Program-made: the position numbers and the translations under genes
In this document: piece after piece, positions 1 to 11,185 of the stretch
Layout of the letters: the number at the start of each line of letters is the position of its first letter
Position numbering within the stretch: position 1 is the stretch's first letter
Notes under the pieces: model-generated
What the model saw: only the letters and a program-made list of their open reading frames with translations
What the model was told of the DNA's origin: nothing
Databases searched by the model: none
From: Fallopia convolvulus
Taxonomy: Eukaryota; Streptophyta; Magnoliopsida; Caryophyllales; Polygonaceae
DNA length: 64,000 bases
Assembly (NCBI GenBank): GCA_964016875.1
Contig: OZ024729.1
Coordinates: forward strand, 29,222,494-29,286,493
Direction: 5' to 3'

Positions 1-545
1 TATAAAATCTTTACAAAAAACTCCCAACTACATTTTCGCTAGTCATGTCTTATGTACATAGAGAAATTAGAAACTGTCAATCCTGAATCCTAATTAATCT
101 ACTTCCTATCTTGCAATCATCTAATTATGAGCTTATGAGCAATCAACTATACACATAACAAAGCAAACAATTTTATGCTTTGTAATATCATCATATCGGG
201 CGTCTGCTTTCTGAAACATGCATGACTGGACGTAGATCCCTTGAAAGAGGTAAAAGAAGCCACAACAATCTCGGATGCCACACTTTTAGTAAGAAAGTCA
301 ATGTCATGCCATTGACTTTTGTAAACAGCCATTGCAGTTTTGCTAAAGCTGAAAGTGCATGGCAACCTGTCTTCAATAAGCCTACCAAAAGATCCATTTA
401 AGAGTTGAACTTAATCTCCCATAGAAGACGGGAAAATTCATCCATTCTTAAGGAACAACGCATTGACCAACTTAAGGGGCATGTAACAAAAAGGCGGAGA
501 AAGAAGGAAGCTTACAAATACACATCCAAGGAATTGACAAGAGCA
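1..545. other. 3' flank of the FRS gene, no gene seen
   Basis: AT-rich sequence downstream of the stop codon of the minus-strand FRS gene. It should contain that gene's 3' untranslated region and polyadenylation site, but no single site can be assigned by eye. The two short open frames here (147-397, minus) show no recognisable domain and I regard them as chance. Confidence 0.5.
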
Positions 546-3500
546 TCAAATGACATCTTTTAAGTCAACCTTCACATTCTCAACTTTTACCCACAACTGC
601 TGCTTATGGTTCTCAATCTCCTTCAAAGCTTTAAACAGGTTGGCCCGGTAGACTTCAGATTTTTTATTCGCAGCATCAAGCTCAAGAGTCAATTGTCTTA
701 TTTTTTGGTCCATCTCATCCTATCAAATAGTAGTGTACCACACAATCAGATTGGTGACCCATACATGTCTAAAATCTTGTTTCAGCTTTAGCAAAATTGA
801 CACGCCAATTTAAATAATGAAATGGAACAACAATTAAAGAACAAAAAATTTTGCCATTTGAAACGTGAAGATAGTCCAGGCAAAAGAGTACACCAATCAG
901 TTTCAAGGGCAACATTGTATGAGATTGAAGCACAGGATCCACGAGGCAAATAATGTAAATTTAAATCACAGTATATGGAGATGATACTGAGATCAATGCA
1001 CTGATATCTACCAAAATTAGCAACTAACAGGAGCAGGCAAACAACAACAACAACATCAACCTAGTGTTAACCCGCCTCAGGCGGGATCTAGGGGGGCAAG
1101 ATGTACACACCCTTGCCCCAACATAAAATCGAGAGGGTCCATGTGAAAGGCCCAAGCATTATCATCAAGACCAATTAGAGCCAATTAGAGCATACAATTT
1201 TCCAGTACCCAGCTTTAGTCACAACACAAGTATTATCAAGGTAAAACATCTCTCCAGTAATAAAATCATAGAAATATGATCAGACTGATGAGGAAAATTG
1301 AAGTAATTTTTCTTTGAATTTTCAATAATCCCTTACCACAAAGTATTTAACAAGCTATCCGTGATTTAAGTAGATGAAATGTTATTCAGACTGCTCTCTT
1401 TCTATTCATGTCGGCATCTCATATTGAGGTTACAATATCAACATGCATTTATTAATTTTTGGGAAAATTTTAAAAAACAACTCATGTTTCAATCCCATTC
1501 TCCCACACCAACACTGCTTTTTTTTTAAAAAAAAACACTTTTTTTTTTTACAAATTTAAACACTTAACTACTGAAAACTCAAAAAGACATGAAGGGACAA
1601 GATCACCTTTCACCAAAAACTCAAAAAGAAGAGGTGAGTTATGCTCTCAAAGAGCAGTTATGTCCTATGTCTCAAACATTTAACAACCCTAAATTTAGGT
1701 TAAAAGGATGTTTTTGTCAAAAAAGTTAAAAAGCGGGAGGTTTTTAAAACAAGAAAAAATGAGTTTAAATTTAAGTGGTGTTTAGAGAACATGGGAATAA
1801 GATATGTAGAGCTCTACAATTTCCCCTTTTATTGTATTAGTATTTTTTAAAATTTATGTAAGAAGTAAAGCTATACAAGTTATATTCAGTGTTCTAAAAA
1901 ATGCTAGGCGGCCCCTAGGTGGAGAGGGACCGCCTAGCTCCTAGGGGGCCAAAATGAGTGCCTAGACGAACTAGAAGGCCAGGCAGGGTAGGACCTTCCA
2001 GCGCCTAGGCAGGGCCTAGACGGAACTAGGCGGGGATTTTTAGAATAGTGGTTATATTTCACTTGTACCAAGGAAAAAAGTGTTCTACATTAGCTCCAAG
2101 CAAGACTGAAGTTGGTAATTAAATTATTTAAATCACAATGAGCCTGGTTATTTCAAGAGCAAATACGAGGGAGAGGCTTTAGGATGTTGTAAGGCACCTG
2201 CTACTCAAGTTAGAAACAAAAAACAGTCTTTACAAAAATCATACATGGGAAGGGCACAGACGCAAACAAAAAGCAGGAAAAAAAAGAACAAAAATATAGT
2301 ATAAAGCAACTCAAATGAAATACCTCAGACAAACTTTCAACCATGTCCCCGTGGTGTTCATGATGGGAATTATTTCCAGAAGTTCCAACTCTTAAGGGAA
2401 TCCCCTTAACACGGCCATTTACCATGGAACTTCTTATCTCATTTTTCGAAACATGGACAACTCTCTCAGCAGCATCTTTCAAGGCAGCTATTGCCAGCTC
2501 ATATGTTTCTACAGTTTTAGCCCCTTCATCAACAAGCTCAAATGCTTCATGGCGCAAAGTATTGTAACGGACTATATGAGATTCTAAATACCCAGCAACT
2601 TTAGTATGACAATCATCTAACACTACACAGCTCTTGGCATTTCTAGTCCACCTCTTCAAAATGTAATGAGAAGGCAGGGTGAGAACATTACTTACTCTAA
2701 AGACAGCCAATACATGTCTACAAAGAAGGCCTGAGAATTCAAACATTTGGCAACTGCAAATTGCTTTCATCTCCAAAACATTGAACCTCACATAATAAGG
2801 CCTGTGATCCTCGCCATATTTTGTCACTTGGTAAGTGGTAGCCTCCCCATCATCCTCTAGCTTGGTCGCCATGAATGTCAGAGTTCCTACTAACTCATCC
2901 TGAAACCTCAAAAATATTTTCCTGGTGTAAAGCTCAGAGGCCTGTTTCTCCATCGGAGAAGGAGTCTTAAGAACAGGAGCTGTATTCATTGTTTCATAAT
3001 CTGCTTTCACTTCTTTCTCATTACGGCTTGCAAGGGCCTTCTCATAAAGCTTAAAGAACTGACTAAGAGAAGTAGACGCATTCACATACCCATCAAAGTA
3101 AGAATTCATACTATCACTTCGTTGTGTCATAGACATCTCAGCAAAAAAGGTATCCCTCAGGTAAACCGGGACCCAATTCCTACAGGCAGAATATATTGAT
3201 TGAAGCCACTCATTATCTGTAAGATTATATCTATCAAGGAGAGACAGCCAACTAGACTCAAACTCATCAATGGTCTCAGGCAAGCTCACACACTTATGGA
3301 AGTCAGCTTCAAAGGTGGGATGCTGAAGAAACACATGAGAAAGCTTCTCCTGACATCTCTTAAAAATGTGCCACTTGCAGAATCGATGACGCATATCGGG
3401 AAAAACCTCCATTATAGAGGAACTAATAATAGAATCATGATCAGTAGTAATTGAAACTGGTGGTCTACCGGACATAGCCATCAGCCATGTCTTGAAAAGC

Positions 3501-4540
3501 CATACAAATGATTCCTCAGATTCATTAATCATAAAGGCGCATCCAAACAGTACAGGCTGCCCATGGTGATTGACCCCAGTAAATGGAGCAAAGGGCAACC
3601 TGTATCTATTTGACCTGTAAGTAGTATCAAAAGTTACAGTATCACCGAAGTAAGTATAGTTCATCCTTGCCTTTGCATCTGCCCAAAACACATTCCTTGC
3701 AGCTTGATCATGATCATCATCCCCTTGTACAGCGTAAAAGAAATCAGGGTTCTCCAAATGCATCTGTTTCAAGTAATCAATCAATAGTTGAATATCACCC
3801 TCCATGTTCCTATGCCTGTTATTCCTCATATAGTTCCTGCAATCCACCTCTGTGAACCCAACTTTGCTAATCCCTCCATACTCCTTTATAAGAGCAGACA
3901 TGATCCTCCGAGGCCCCAAACCTGCGGCCTGCAGGGTGTCGATAAGGGTTTTTGCAGGCCCCGAAATCTGCCTATGTGAACGGAGACAATGCACCTGATC
4001 AGGCGGGACAAGCTCATGGTTATGCTCCTTGACAAAAGCACTCACAACCCACATACCAGATTCCTGGACTTTAACAGATAGCATTGCCTTGCACCCAACT
4101 CTTGTGATTATCCTAGGCCTCTTGATTTCCCTATCCTTTGTCCTCTTCTCATTCAGATTCCTAAACCCCTCTTTGGCGCAGACGAAAGACCGCTGAATGA
4201 TGGCGCCGTCACGCCTGGATCGACGAGAGGAGCTGACGCGTGTGCTGAATCCGACCCGGCGAGCATAGGAATTGTAGAAGGCCTTAGCGGCTTCTTCAGA
4301 CTCAAAATCCATTCCCTCATAAGGCTCGAGGTCTAATTCGCCCTCTGGAATGTACATTGCCATTCCGCTGACATAGGAGGTGGTGGCCGTTGCGGCGACG
4401 GAGGCTGTGCTAGCGCCGGGAGTGTCGGGAATCTCGTCATCGTCGATTGCGTGGTGAATTTCGATGGCGTCGTCTGAAATTCCACCGCTCTCACCTCCTC
4501 CTCCAAGCTCTATGTCAAAATTGAACACCTGGTTCTCCAT
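546..4540 (-). CDS. FRS5: FAR1-RELATED SEQUENCE protein, FRS5-like, two exons (join 4540-2324, 719-546)
   Basis: A transcription factor derived from a Mutator-type transposase and expected to act in the nucleus. Exon 1 (4540-2324) encodes 739 residues. A GT donor lies at 2323-2322 and an AG acceptor at 721-720. Exon 2 (719-546) adds 57 residues, beginning DEMDQKIRQL and ending in TGA. The total is 796 residues, normal for the family. Domains in order: acidic N-terminus; FAR1 zinc finger about residues 88-178 (C121, C150, H173, H175); MULE transposase-like core about 280-400, with acidic residues in DTTYRSN (about 305) and TTDHD (about 367); SWIM zinc finger C595-x-C597...C607-x-H609; C-terminal coiled coil encoded by exon 2. 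The frame is open throughout. Reading on through the donor adds a hydrophobic tail that is intron translation. The FRS5 assignment is from remembered family features, not a search; another FRS paralogue is possible. Confidence 0.9.
720..2323 (-). other. intron of the FRS gene
   Basis: A phase-0 intron of 1,604 bp with GT at 2323-2322 and AG at 721-720. Its splice sites join SLSE to DEMDQ in frame. It holds a 164-bp MITE (1887-2050) and otherwise AT-rich DNA with no coding signal. The stretch 1060-1110 is GC-rich and contains an imperfect CCCGCCTCAGGCGGG palindrome. Confidence 0.85.
1887..2050. mobile_element. 164-bp hAT-type MITE in the FRS intron
   Basis: The ends are inverted repeats: CAGTGTTCTAAAAA on the left and, reverse-complemented, CACTATTCTAAAAA on the right (12 of 14 match). 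The flanks are an identical 8-bp duplication, GTTATATT, at 1879-1886 and 2051-2058. The interior is filled with variants of a CCTAGGCGG motif in both orientations. The 8-bp duplication and short inverted ends fit the hAT superfamily. It has no coding capacity. Confidence 0.85.
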
Positions 4541-5214
4541 CGATCAGGTAAGGGTTAAAATGCCCAATTGAGTTCAGCCAGAGAATTAATGGAATAAGAA
4601 GTACGAGGAGGAGGAGAAGGGGACGGCATCTGCATGCAAGAAAGGGGTCAAGTGAAGCAAAGCCGAATTGAAGCTTCTCTGGCTACGGCGGACAGCAGAA
4701 TTAGGGTTAGGGTTTGCTTCAGGACGGTTGGAAGAGGGAAATTCGAATCAAATTGGAGAATTGATTCCTAAAAAATGGCAATCGGAGAGTTTTCTGATGG
4801 AGGTGGCGGCCAGAAGGTGAAGGAAGGAGGTTTGCGATGGTGTCGGCGGCCGTGGGCGGAGGAGGGAGGGTGGTGCAGTGGGGGTGTTCGAATGTTGTTC
4901 AGGACTATGTACAAACCAAATGCCGCCGATCGTGGCCGTTAAGTATTAGGATGATGGATACATCGGTGCCGTTGGATACGTAATGGAGAGTTACAGAACG
5001 AGATCCATGACTTCACACAATGGCCCATCTAAGCAGCGGATTGATTAGTAAACCTAGTCACTTATTTTATTTTACGGAAATTCCGAATGGTAATCATTTG
5101 GCAAATTGATAAGATTTTCTGAAAGTCTAAATGATGATCTTGAAGTTTTATAAATTCAGTGTGATAATTTTATAATATTATATAAATTAAAAAGTGTTAA
5201 GAGCTAATTCAGCT
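4541..5214 (-). promoter_or_regulatory. 5' flank and probable promoter region of the FRS gene
   Basis: Sequence immediately upstream of the FRS start codon. It is purine/GC-rich from about 4600 to 4900, as expected for a 5' untranslated leader, then becomes AT-rich. I cannot place a TATA box or a leader intron with confidence. Confidence 0.4.
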
Positions 5215-5480
5215 GATTAATTAAGGGTAAATTACTTCTTTTATACTTGGTAGGTTTTGGTTCATACGGCTTGTAAACATACGACTGGCGGCCCTACGGC
5301 CTTCTATCCTTTTAGCTTCATACGACAAGATCAAGCCAAAATCTTGGCCCTATAAATAACATCTACAAATCAATGAAAGATCATCAAGAAAAATTAGATC
5401 TGAGTTCATAAGTTTTTCTCCCAAATTCTCACAACACGTTATCAGCACGAGAGATTTCTCAAAACAAATATACCAACCGA
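5215..5480 (+). mobile_element. possible Ty1/copia LTR-leader fragment
   Basis: The stretch ends with CTCACAACACGTTATCAGCACGAGAG-like sequence around 5427-5452. The core ACACGTTATCAGCACGA is what I recall at the LTR/primer-binding junction of some plant copia elements. A TATAAATA box lies at about 5350, suitably upstream. No partner LTR, coding region or target duplication was found, so this would be a fragment or solo remnant. Confidence 0.35.
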
Positions 5481-6923
5481 GTGGCTAGATCTCTTGAAGG
5501 TAGTATAAATTTCATACTGCTTTCAATTTTTCAAATCAGTTTTATAGATCATCCGTTTTAATAGCTCAATGATATGAGAGCTTGCATCAAAAATTATTTT
5601 TCTCATATAAAACAAAATATTTTTCAGCATAAACCTCGGTATTTTATTAGATATGAAAGGATTTTACAACAAGATCGAATTTTACATTTAAGATCAAAAT
5701 AAAAACCCCTAATTTACATCAGATCTAAACTAAACTTGAAAAAAAAGAGGATTTTACATAGACATGTAGATCTAGAGCATAATCTAGAGGATTATATAGA
5801 TAAGTGTAAGACATATGAGAGCTTCAAGGAAAAATTGGTCGGAGTGAGACATGTCGATTGAAAAAAAAACGATGAGGAGGAAGAAGATGAATAGAGGAAG
5901 TCGAGAGAGGATAAGAAGGGAGCAGACAATATGTGGAGGAAATATAAAGGAGAAAAAGTGTGATTATGGGTAGAGATTAAGAGGATGGAAGAAATAGATG
6001 AAATGTAAAAATACCTATTAGGATTTCTAAGAGATGTTTACCAAAAGTCTTCTTCTTTGAATCTTCATAAACTTGTTTGCAATCTCCTTCTTCTTCCATT
6101 GAATTTCTTGAAAAGAAGTTAAACTCTATCTTCATGTGTAGATATATGCTCTCGTTTGTTTGAAAGAGAGACATAAGCATTTATTTATTTTCTCTGAAAA
6201 GTCTATCTTCAAATTCTTGAAAGGAGCAGGCTTTATAGACTTTCTTCATGCATGTTTTCCTTTACGTGTCAGTACATTTTTGAAACAAAATGGATACTTC
6301 TCTTCCATAGGCGATCACTTTATCCATTCTTTCAAGCAATCCAAAAGTGGAATAGTACTATGAATGACACATGCATGAACTTGTATTCAATTTGACTAAT
6401 CTTTTACACACACATATATATTTAAAACCGTTTTGAAAAATTGTAAAATACTTACATTATTTACACAATTTCATAACACTATATGTTGTTATTTTAAAAA
6501 TTCCAATTTATATTCTTTTTTAAAAGAATTTTTTTTAAAATACACCTATTTTTCAAAAAATAAATTCTCCATTAAAATGTTACTTTTTATAAAAATAAAT
6601 ACAATGTTTGATTTTTTTAAGAAATAAAAAATGGTGAATTTTTTTCAAAATTGCATCGACTTTTGATAATATAAAAAATGGTGATAGAAATATGAAAAGG
6701 TTGATTGTTTATAAAAAAATGGAGTGATTTTTTAAAGATATATAGTTTCATTTATTATTTGTAAATTTGACATATTTTTATAATTTTTCTAAAAGTAATA
6801 AAATTAGGTGATTTTCTAAACAAGATAGATTAAGAATTTTTTTTTATAAAGAATATATGATTATTTTATGTAATTAAGTAAAAAACAAGGGTTAATTGTC
6901 AATTACTATTTAAGTTATATAAT
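5481..6923. other. AT-rich intergenic sequence, no gene seen
   Basis: Long A/T runs, especially 6430-6900. A few open frames of 60-70 codons have low-complexity composition and no recognisable domain. Nothing here can be supported as a gene. Confidence 0.6.
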
Positions 6924-6999
6924 ACTACAAACAATGTTGTCAGGATCGGGATTCTTGGATCGGATCGTAGAATCAGATCGTTAGGATCGTAAGATCCTA

Positions 7000-9570
7000 C
7001 CGCATTAATAAAATAATTAAATAACTAATATTAATATGTTATATGTCACTCAAGAGGTTGATTCTAGTGAAAATAAGCCTTATATTGAAAACTGAAAATA
7101 ATTATGCACCGTCAGATTAACAAGATCAATGATCCAATTAAAAGTGGACTCAATCTGAAAAATGGGATAAAAAGTGAACACGGTGGCAATTTTGTAATTA
7201 CTATCAAATACAAACCAAAATCGCCTTTTACCTGCTTCTATTGAAAAGAATAAATATTCTCTGTGAAAACACTCTTTCTTGACTGGAAAAAAACGCTCGC
7301 ATTCTCTCTCTTCATCAACATTCAATCTCCATCAGAAAAACTCAAAGGAGAGGATTTGGGAGGTTCAGAAGATGATGAACAAGGATCTTTGAGAGGTTCA
7401 GAAGAAGGTACCCTTTCTCTTTCAAATTTTTGGATTCTAGGGTTCATAATTGAAACGGAGAGGATTTGGGAATTTGGGGGCTGGATCTAATTTTAGACTT
7501 TGGATAAATTGTTTGGATGAAATATGAAGGATAGTTTCCTTGTTTTTGTTTAGTTATTGCCTTACATACTATATATGTCGATCTCAATCAATAGTAAATA
7601 ATTTGCATTTGTAACTCTGTTGGTATATGGGTTTATATATAGATTTTGAGTGGACCATGGTGGGTTATTGCTTGCTTACTTGCTGAATGAATGGATGAAG
7701 GAAGGATGAGTACTATACATTTTTTTATTGCACACAAATTGCATTTTGCTCTATTAATTCTTGTTGGTTAGTTGTAATGATTTTTTATGAGCCCTAGAAT
7801 TAGACGATCTAATTTTTGCTGGTTAAGCCTAGGTTCATGTATTTCACACGAGTGTTCATGTAACTAATAGGTTCATGTATTTTTCAAACGAGTGTTTCAG
7901 TATGGATAGTTCCACTATGGAGTATTATTAACTGCATGCTCTCCATATGCATGATGCATAACACGAATTTGATCTCCTTTGAATGTGATAAGAAGAAAAA
8001 AATGAAGAAGAAAAAATATATTGGCTACACATTTTTTTATTCTAGACGTATTTCTTTTAATAGTTCACATATTTCTTTTACATGTACAGAAACAAAAAAC
8101 GACAATTCAAGTAGAGAAGACGAAGCAAATGAAGAATCAAGTGAAGACAGATGATATTGCCCAAATGTTGATGAAATGGGCTTTGAATGTTTAGATGATT
8201 TTGTCACTCCACCACAAAAGAAGACAAAAACAATGAAACTTAGTACAAGATAAATTAGATGCGTATAACTACAAATGTTGGGGTTGTGGACCAAGTGCAC
8301 AGAGGCGGATGAATACATTGAATGACATTTTGTGAACTAGAGAACTAGAAAGACATGGGATAACATTTTGTAAACTAGAAGTTTTGAACTTTATGTTGGT
8401 GGTATTAGAAAACAAGAAAGTCATGGAATGACATTTTGTAAGCAGGTTCTAAACTGTTTTATGGATGGAGTTAGATACCCATTTTGGTTAGGTTCATGTT
8501 TATAATGTCAATGTTCATATTTCTTATGTCATGGCTCACATATTTTTTATGTATATATGTTCATGTTTATTCTATTATTATTCATGCACATTAATACAAG
8601 AAGTTCAACCTTATGGTTTATATTTTTGTTGATTAACTATGCTAGAATGACTATAACTAAACATGATACATGAAGGTTAAAAATAAACAAAATTGAATAA
8701 AAAGTTTGCATGTTCATTTATAGTAGTTCTAGGTTCACATATTTAGTATGTGTGTTCACATATTTGGTATATATGTTCACATTTAATATGAGTCGAAAAA
8801 TTAAACCACTAACCATAATGAAAAAATTGTGCATGTTCATATATAGTAATTTTATTATAGAATTGAAATGAAGTGGATAAAAACTCTCAGCTAGTCTTTG
8901 ATCGGACTTAAGAAACTGGTAATAGTTATTAAATGATTCAAAGAAGCTATAAATCGGACTTGTAGTATACAAGGTATCAAAAACAAATTAAAAAATCTAG
9001 ATCAAGTGATACATCCCTAGCTAGTATTTGATCGATCGATCTTCTTGCTCCATGGCTTCTTCATCTTAATCTCAATGTCTTGAAGCAAACCATTGTCTCT
9101 ACCTAAAACCGACGAGTTACAAAACCTCCTTGCTTGATCAACATATGTAGTAGGAATGCTAGTAATACTACTAGATGTCATGACGATTTGACCTCGAAAG
9201 AGGGCAAATAAGCATTAAAATTGTAGTTGGCATCACACATTTGAAGTGGCAACTCAATGTTTTCAGGGATTGTCGTAAAGTGGATGTTATTGGCGAGCCA
9301 CCATAGACAATGAAGAGACTTTTATCCACACTTGCAGCATGTGATATTTCACCACTCAAATCAATAGACATTGATGGACAACCTACAATAAAGGTCGAAT
9401 GAAGAAAAAATAGACAAAATAACACACATTTTGATGTAAGGTTCACACCAAAACATACGAAGTTCACGTAAAAATTGTAGTGCGTTCACATAAAATCCAT
9501 CTAAGTTAAAAAACAGCTTTCATCTCTTAGGACTTTCATCAAACATATTATGTGCATCTCAAACTACAAG
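7000..9570. other. left body of the hAT-like element
   Basis: AT-rich DNA with possible exon-like pieces. A plus-strand leader-like stretch at about 7260-7405 ends at a GTACCC donor-like site. A short acidic coding-like stretch follows an acceptor-like AG at about 8088 and is soon stopped. Variants of GTTCATATATTT and GTTCACATATTT recur many times between 7830 and 8800. I do not recognise a protein. Confidence 0.35.
9040..9470 (-). pseudogene. unrecognised exon-like remnants, minus strand
   Basis: On the minus strand an acceptor-like TTATTGTAG at about 9385 precedes a coding-like segment. It needs a frame change to read LANNIHFTTIPENIELP, and a second coding-like piece follows at 9150-9040. 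About 10 kb away, beyond the Ath-C insertion, a short minus-strand start (ATGGGTTCAAATTTAAG at about 19950, followed by GTATGT) could be the first exon of the same gene. If so, it was a gene inside the hAT-like element broken by Ath-C. No family is recognised. Confidence 0.25.
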
Positions 9571-11069
9571 TGATATTCATGTTTTTAGTCTAGTTTTTAG
9601 TATGTTTTCTTAGTTTGTTTAGTTTAGTTTAGTAGTTTTTAGGATTAGTTTTGTGTGTTTTTGGATGAGTTTGCATATTTTGTGAAAAGTATGGAAGCTA
9701 CTCCGTTTTGTGTCTTTTTGTAGGTTTTGAGCAGAGAAAGAGCGCTTTTTGGAGCTGAATGGAGTACTATGGTGGAGGACGGAAGAGTACGTAGATAAGA
9801 AGTCGAAGTCGAGGCTTATAGAGTTGAAGAATTGAAGAAAACCAAATCCAGGCTCGTTAACGAGGCTGTGAAGGGTCATTAACGAGGCTTAGAGATAGAA
9901 TTTTTCGAGAGATCTTAACTCTATCGATCCTGTGCGGAAATCTATCTTGTTAATTTCGTGTCGAAAGGGTTTTTAATGAGTTTTAGGGTTATTATATTTT
10001 ATGTTTTATGTCTTGTTATCTTTCTAGATTATCTTTCTATCTTTTTTAAGTTAGTTTATATCTTTTAGGAAAGTTTTTATCTTCTAGCCTTTTTATTAGA
10101 TAGCTTTATTAGTATAAATACCCTTCTTTCTAGCCTAGGAGGAGGGGGAGAGAGAAAAGAGGAAAAAAAGAGGAGATCAGTTTTAGGAGAGCCGAGAGAG
10201 AGAAGTCGAGAGAGAGATTATCGATTCAAGGTGGAACGAGAGCAAAGCCAGGGTCGTTAATCGTGTCTTCTGTTCGGTATTCTAGTTGTTTTTTCGGTTT
10301 CTTCTAAAGTCTGTAAAACGATAATTTTCATATTAATTTGAAGTAGTTTTTGTTTTCAATGTTTTCTCTTATTGAAGTTGTTTGTTTTATAGTTATAATT
10401 AGTGAGTAGTTTTCCTATCTAGGGTCGGGGTTGAAACCCGACATAGTTATGCATGTTTGATGAGTAAGTTGAAGTGTTGAATGCCTTTTATCTATTTTTA
10501 AATTGCTTGTTGTGTTTATGCCTAGATGAGAATCGAGGTAATTTGAGTTCTTAACTTGATTGAGAGAGAAAGTTATAGACTTGAAGGTTGATATTGTTTG
10601 ATTTACGAAAGTTTCGAGCTTTGGATCTAAAACAAGTAATTGAGTGAATTAGTTTATGAGAATAGATTGATTTGCTTGATAGTCAGCGAAAGTTGACGAA
10701 TTTATCTATTTAAAGGCATGATCTTTATCTTCTTACAATTTTATATGCATGGCCATGTTGTGGTAACCCTTGTCCTAGATTTTTATTCCTATTTGAGTTT
10801 TCCTCGTTACATTCGTTACTGAGTTCATTGCCTCGATACCGACCCTGTGTTTGAAGTCGTTAGTAGAGTTATCCAGGTTCGTTAACGACCCTGACAAAAT
10901 CGTTAACGAGGTTGGTCGTAGGTGTTTTGTGTTGTTTTGCTTAGTTTTTTATTTCTTTGTAGTTTGTAAACAAACAACCGTGCTTCCCGTGGAACGATCC
11001 TGACTCCCCCTATACTCAGCGAGGTCTTGACTATAAATTTTATTTGTTGTCAAATCAACCCTCTCAACA
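9571..11069 (+). repeat. 5' LTR of Ath-C
   Basis: A 1,499-bp LTR. It includes a plausible TATA region (AGTATAAATACCC at about 10110) and paired GTTAAC palindromes at 9856/9878 and 10881/10902. Confidence 0.9.
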
Positions 11070-11071
11070 AA

Positions 11072-11090
11072 TTGGTGCCGTTGCCGGGGA
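11072..11090 (+). promoter_or_regulatory. primer-binding site of Ath-C
   Basis: TTGGTGCCGTTGCCGGGGA follows the 5' LTR after two bases. It matches the tRNA-Asp-type primer site known from Athila elements, with one difference from the usual TGGCGCC. Confidence 0.75.
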
Positions 11091-11185
11091 AGCAACAATG
11101 TTTTTTTGTTAATCTGTGGGTCTGGGAATAGCCCGACCCCGTTTTTGTTTTTAATTTTTGTTTTCTTTGTATGTTTTCTTAGCGT

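Noticed and set aside
2210..2323. Hydrophobic C-terminal tail of the FRS frame
   Set aside because: It follows a clear GT donor and has no family counterpart; the second exon at 719-546 supplies the expected C-terminus.
8080..8330. Possible FAR1-type fragment in the hAT-like element
   Set aside because: Only a few loosely similar residues around MGFECLDDF; too weak to call, with stops in every frame.
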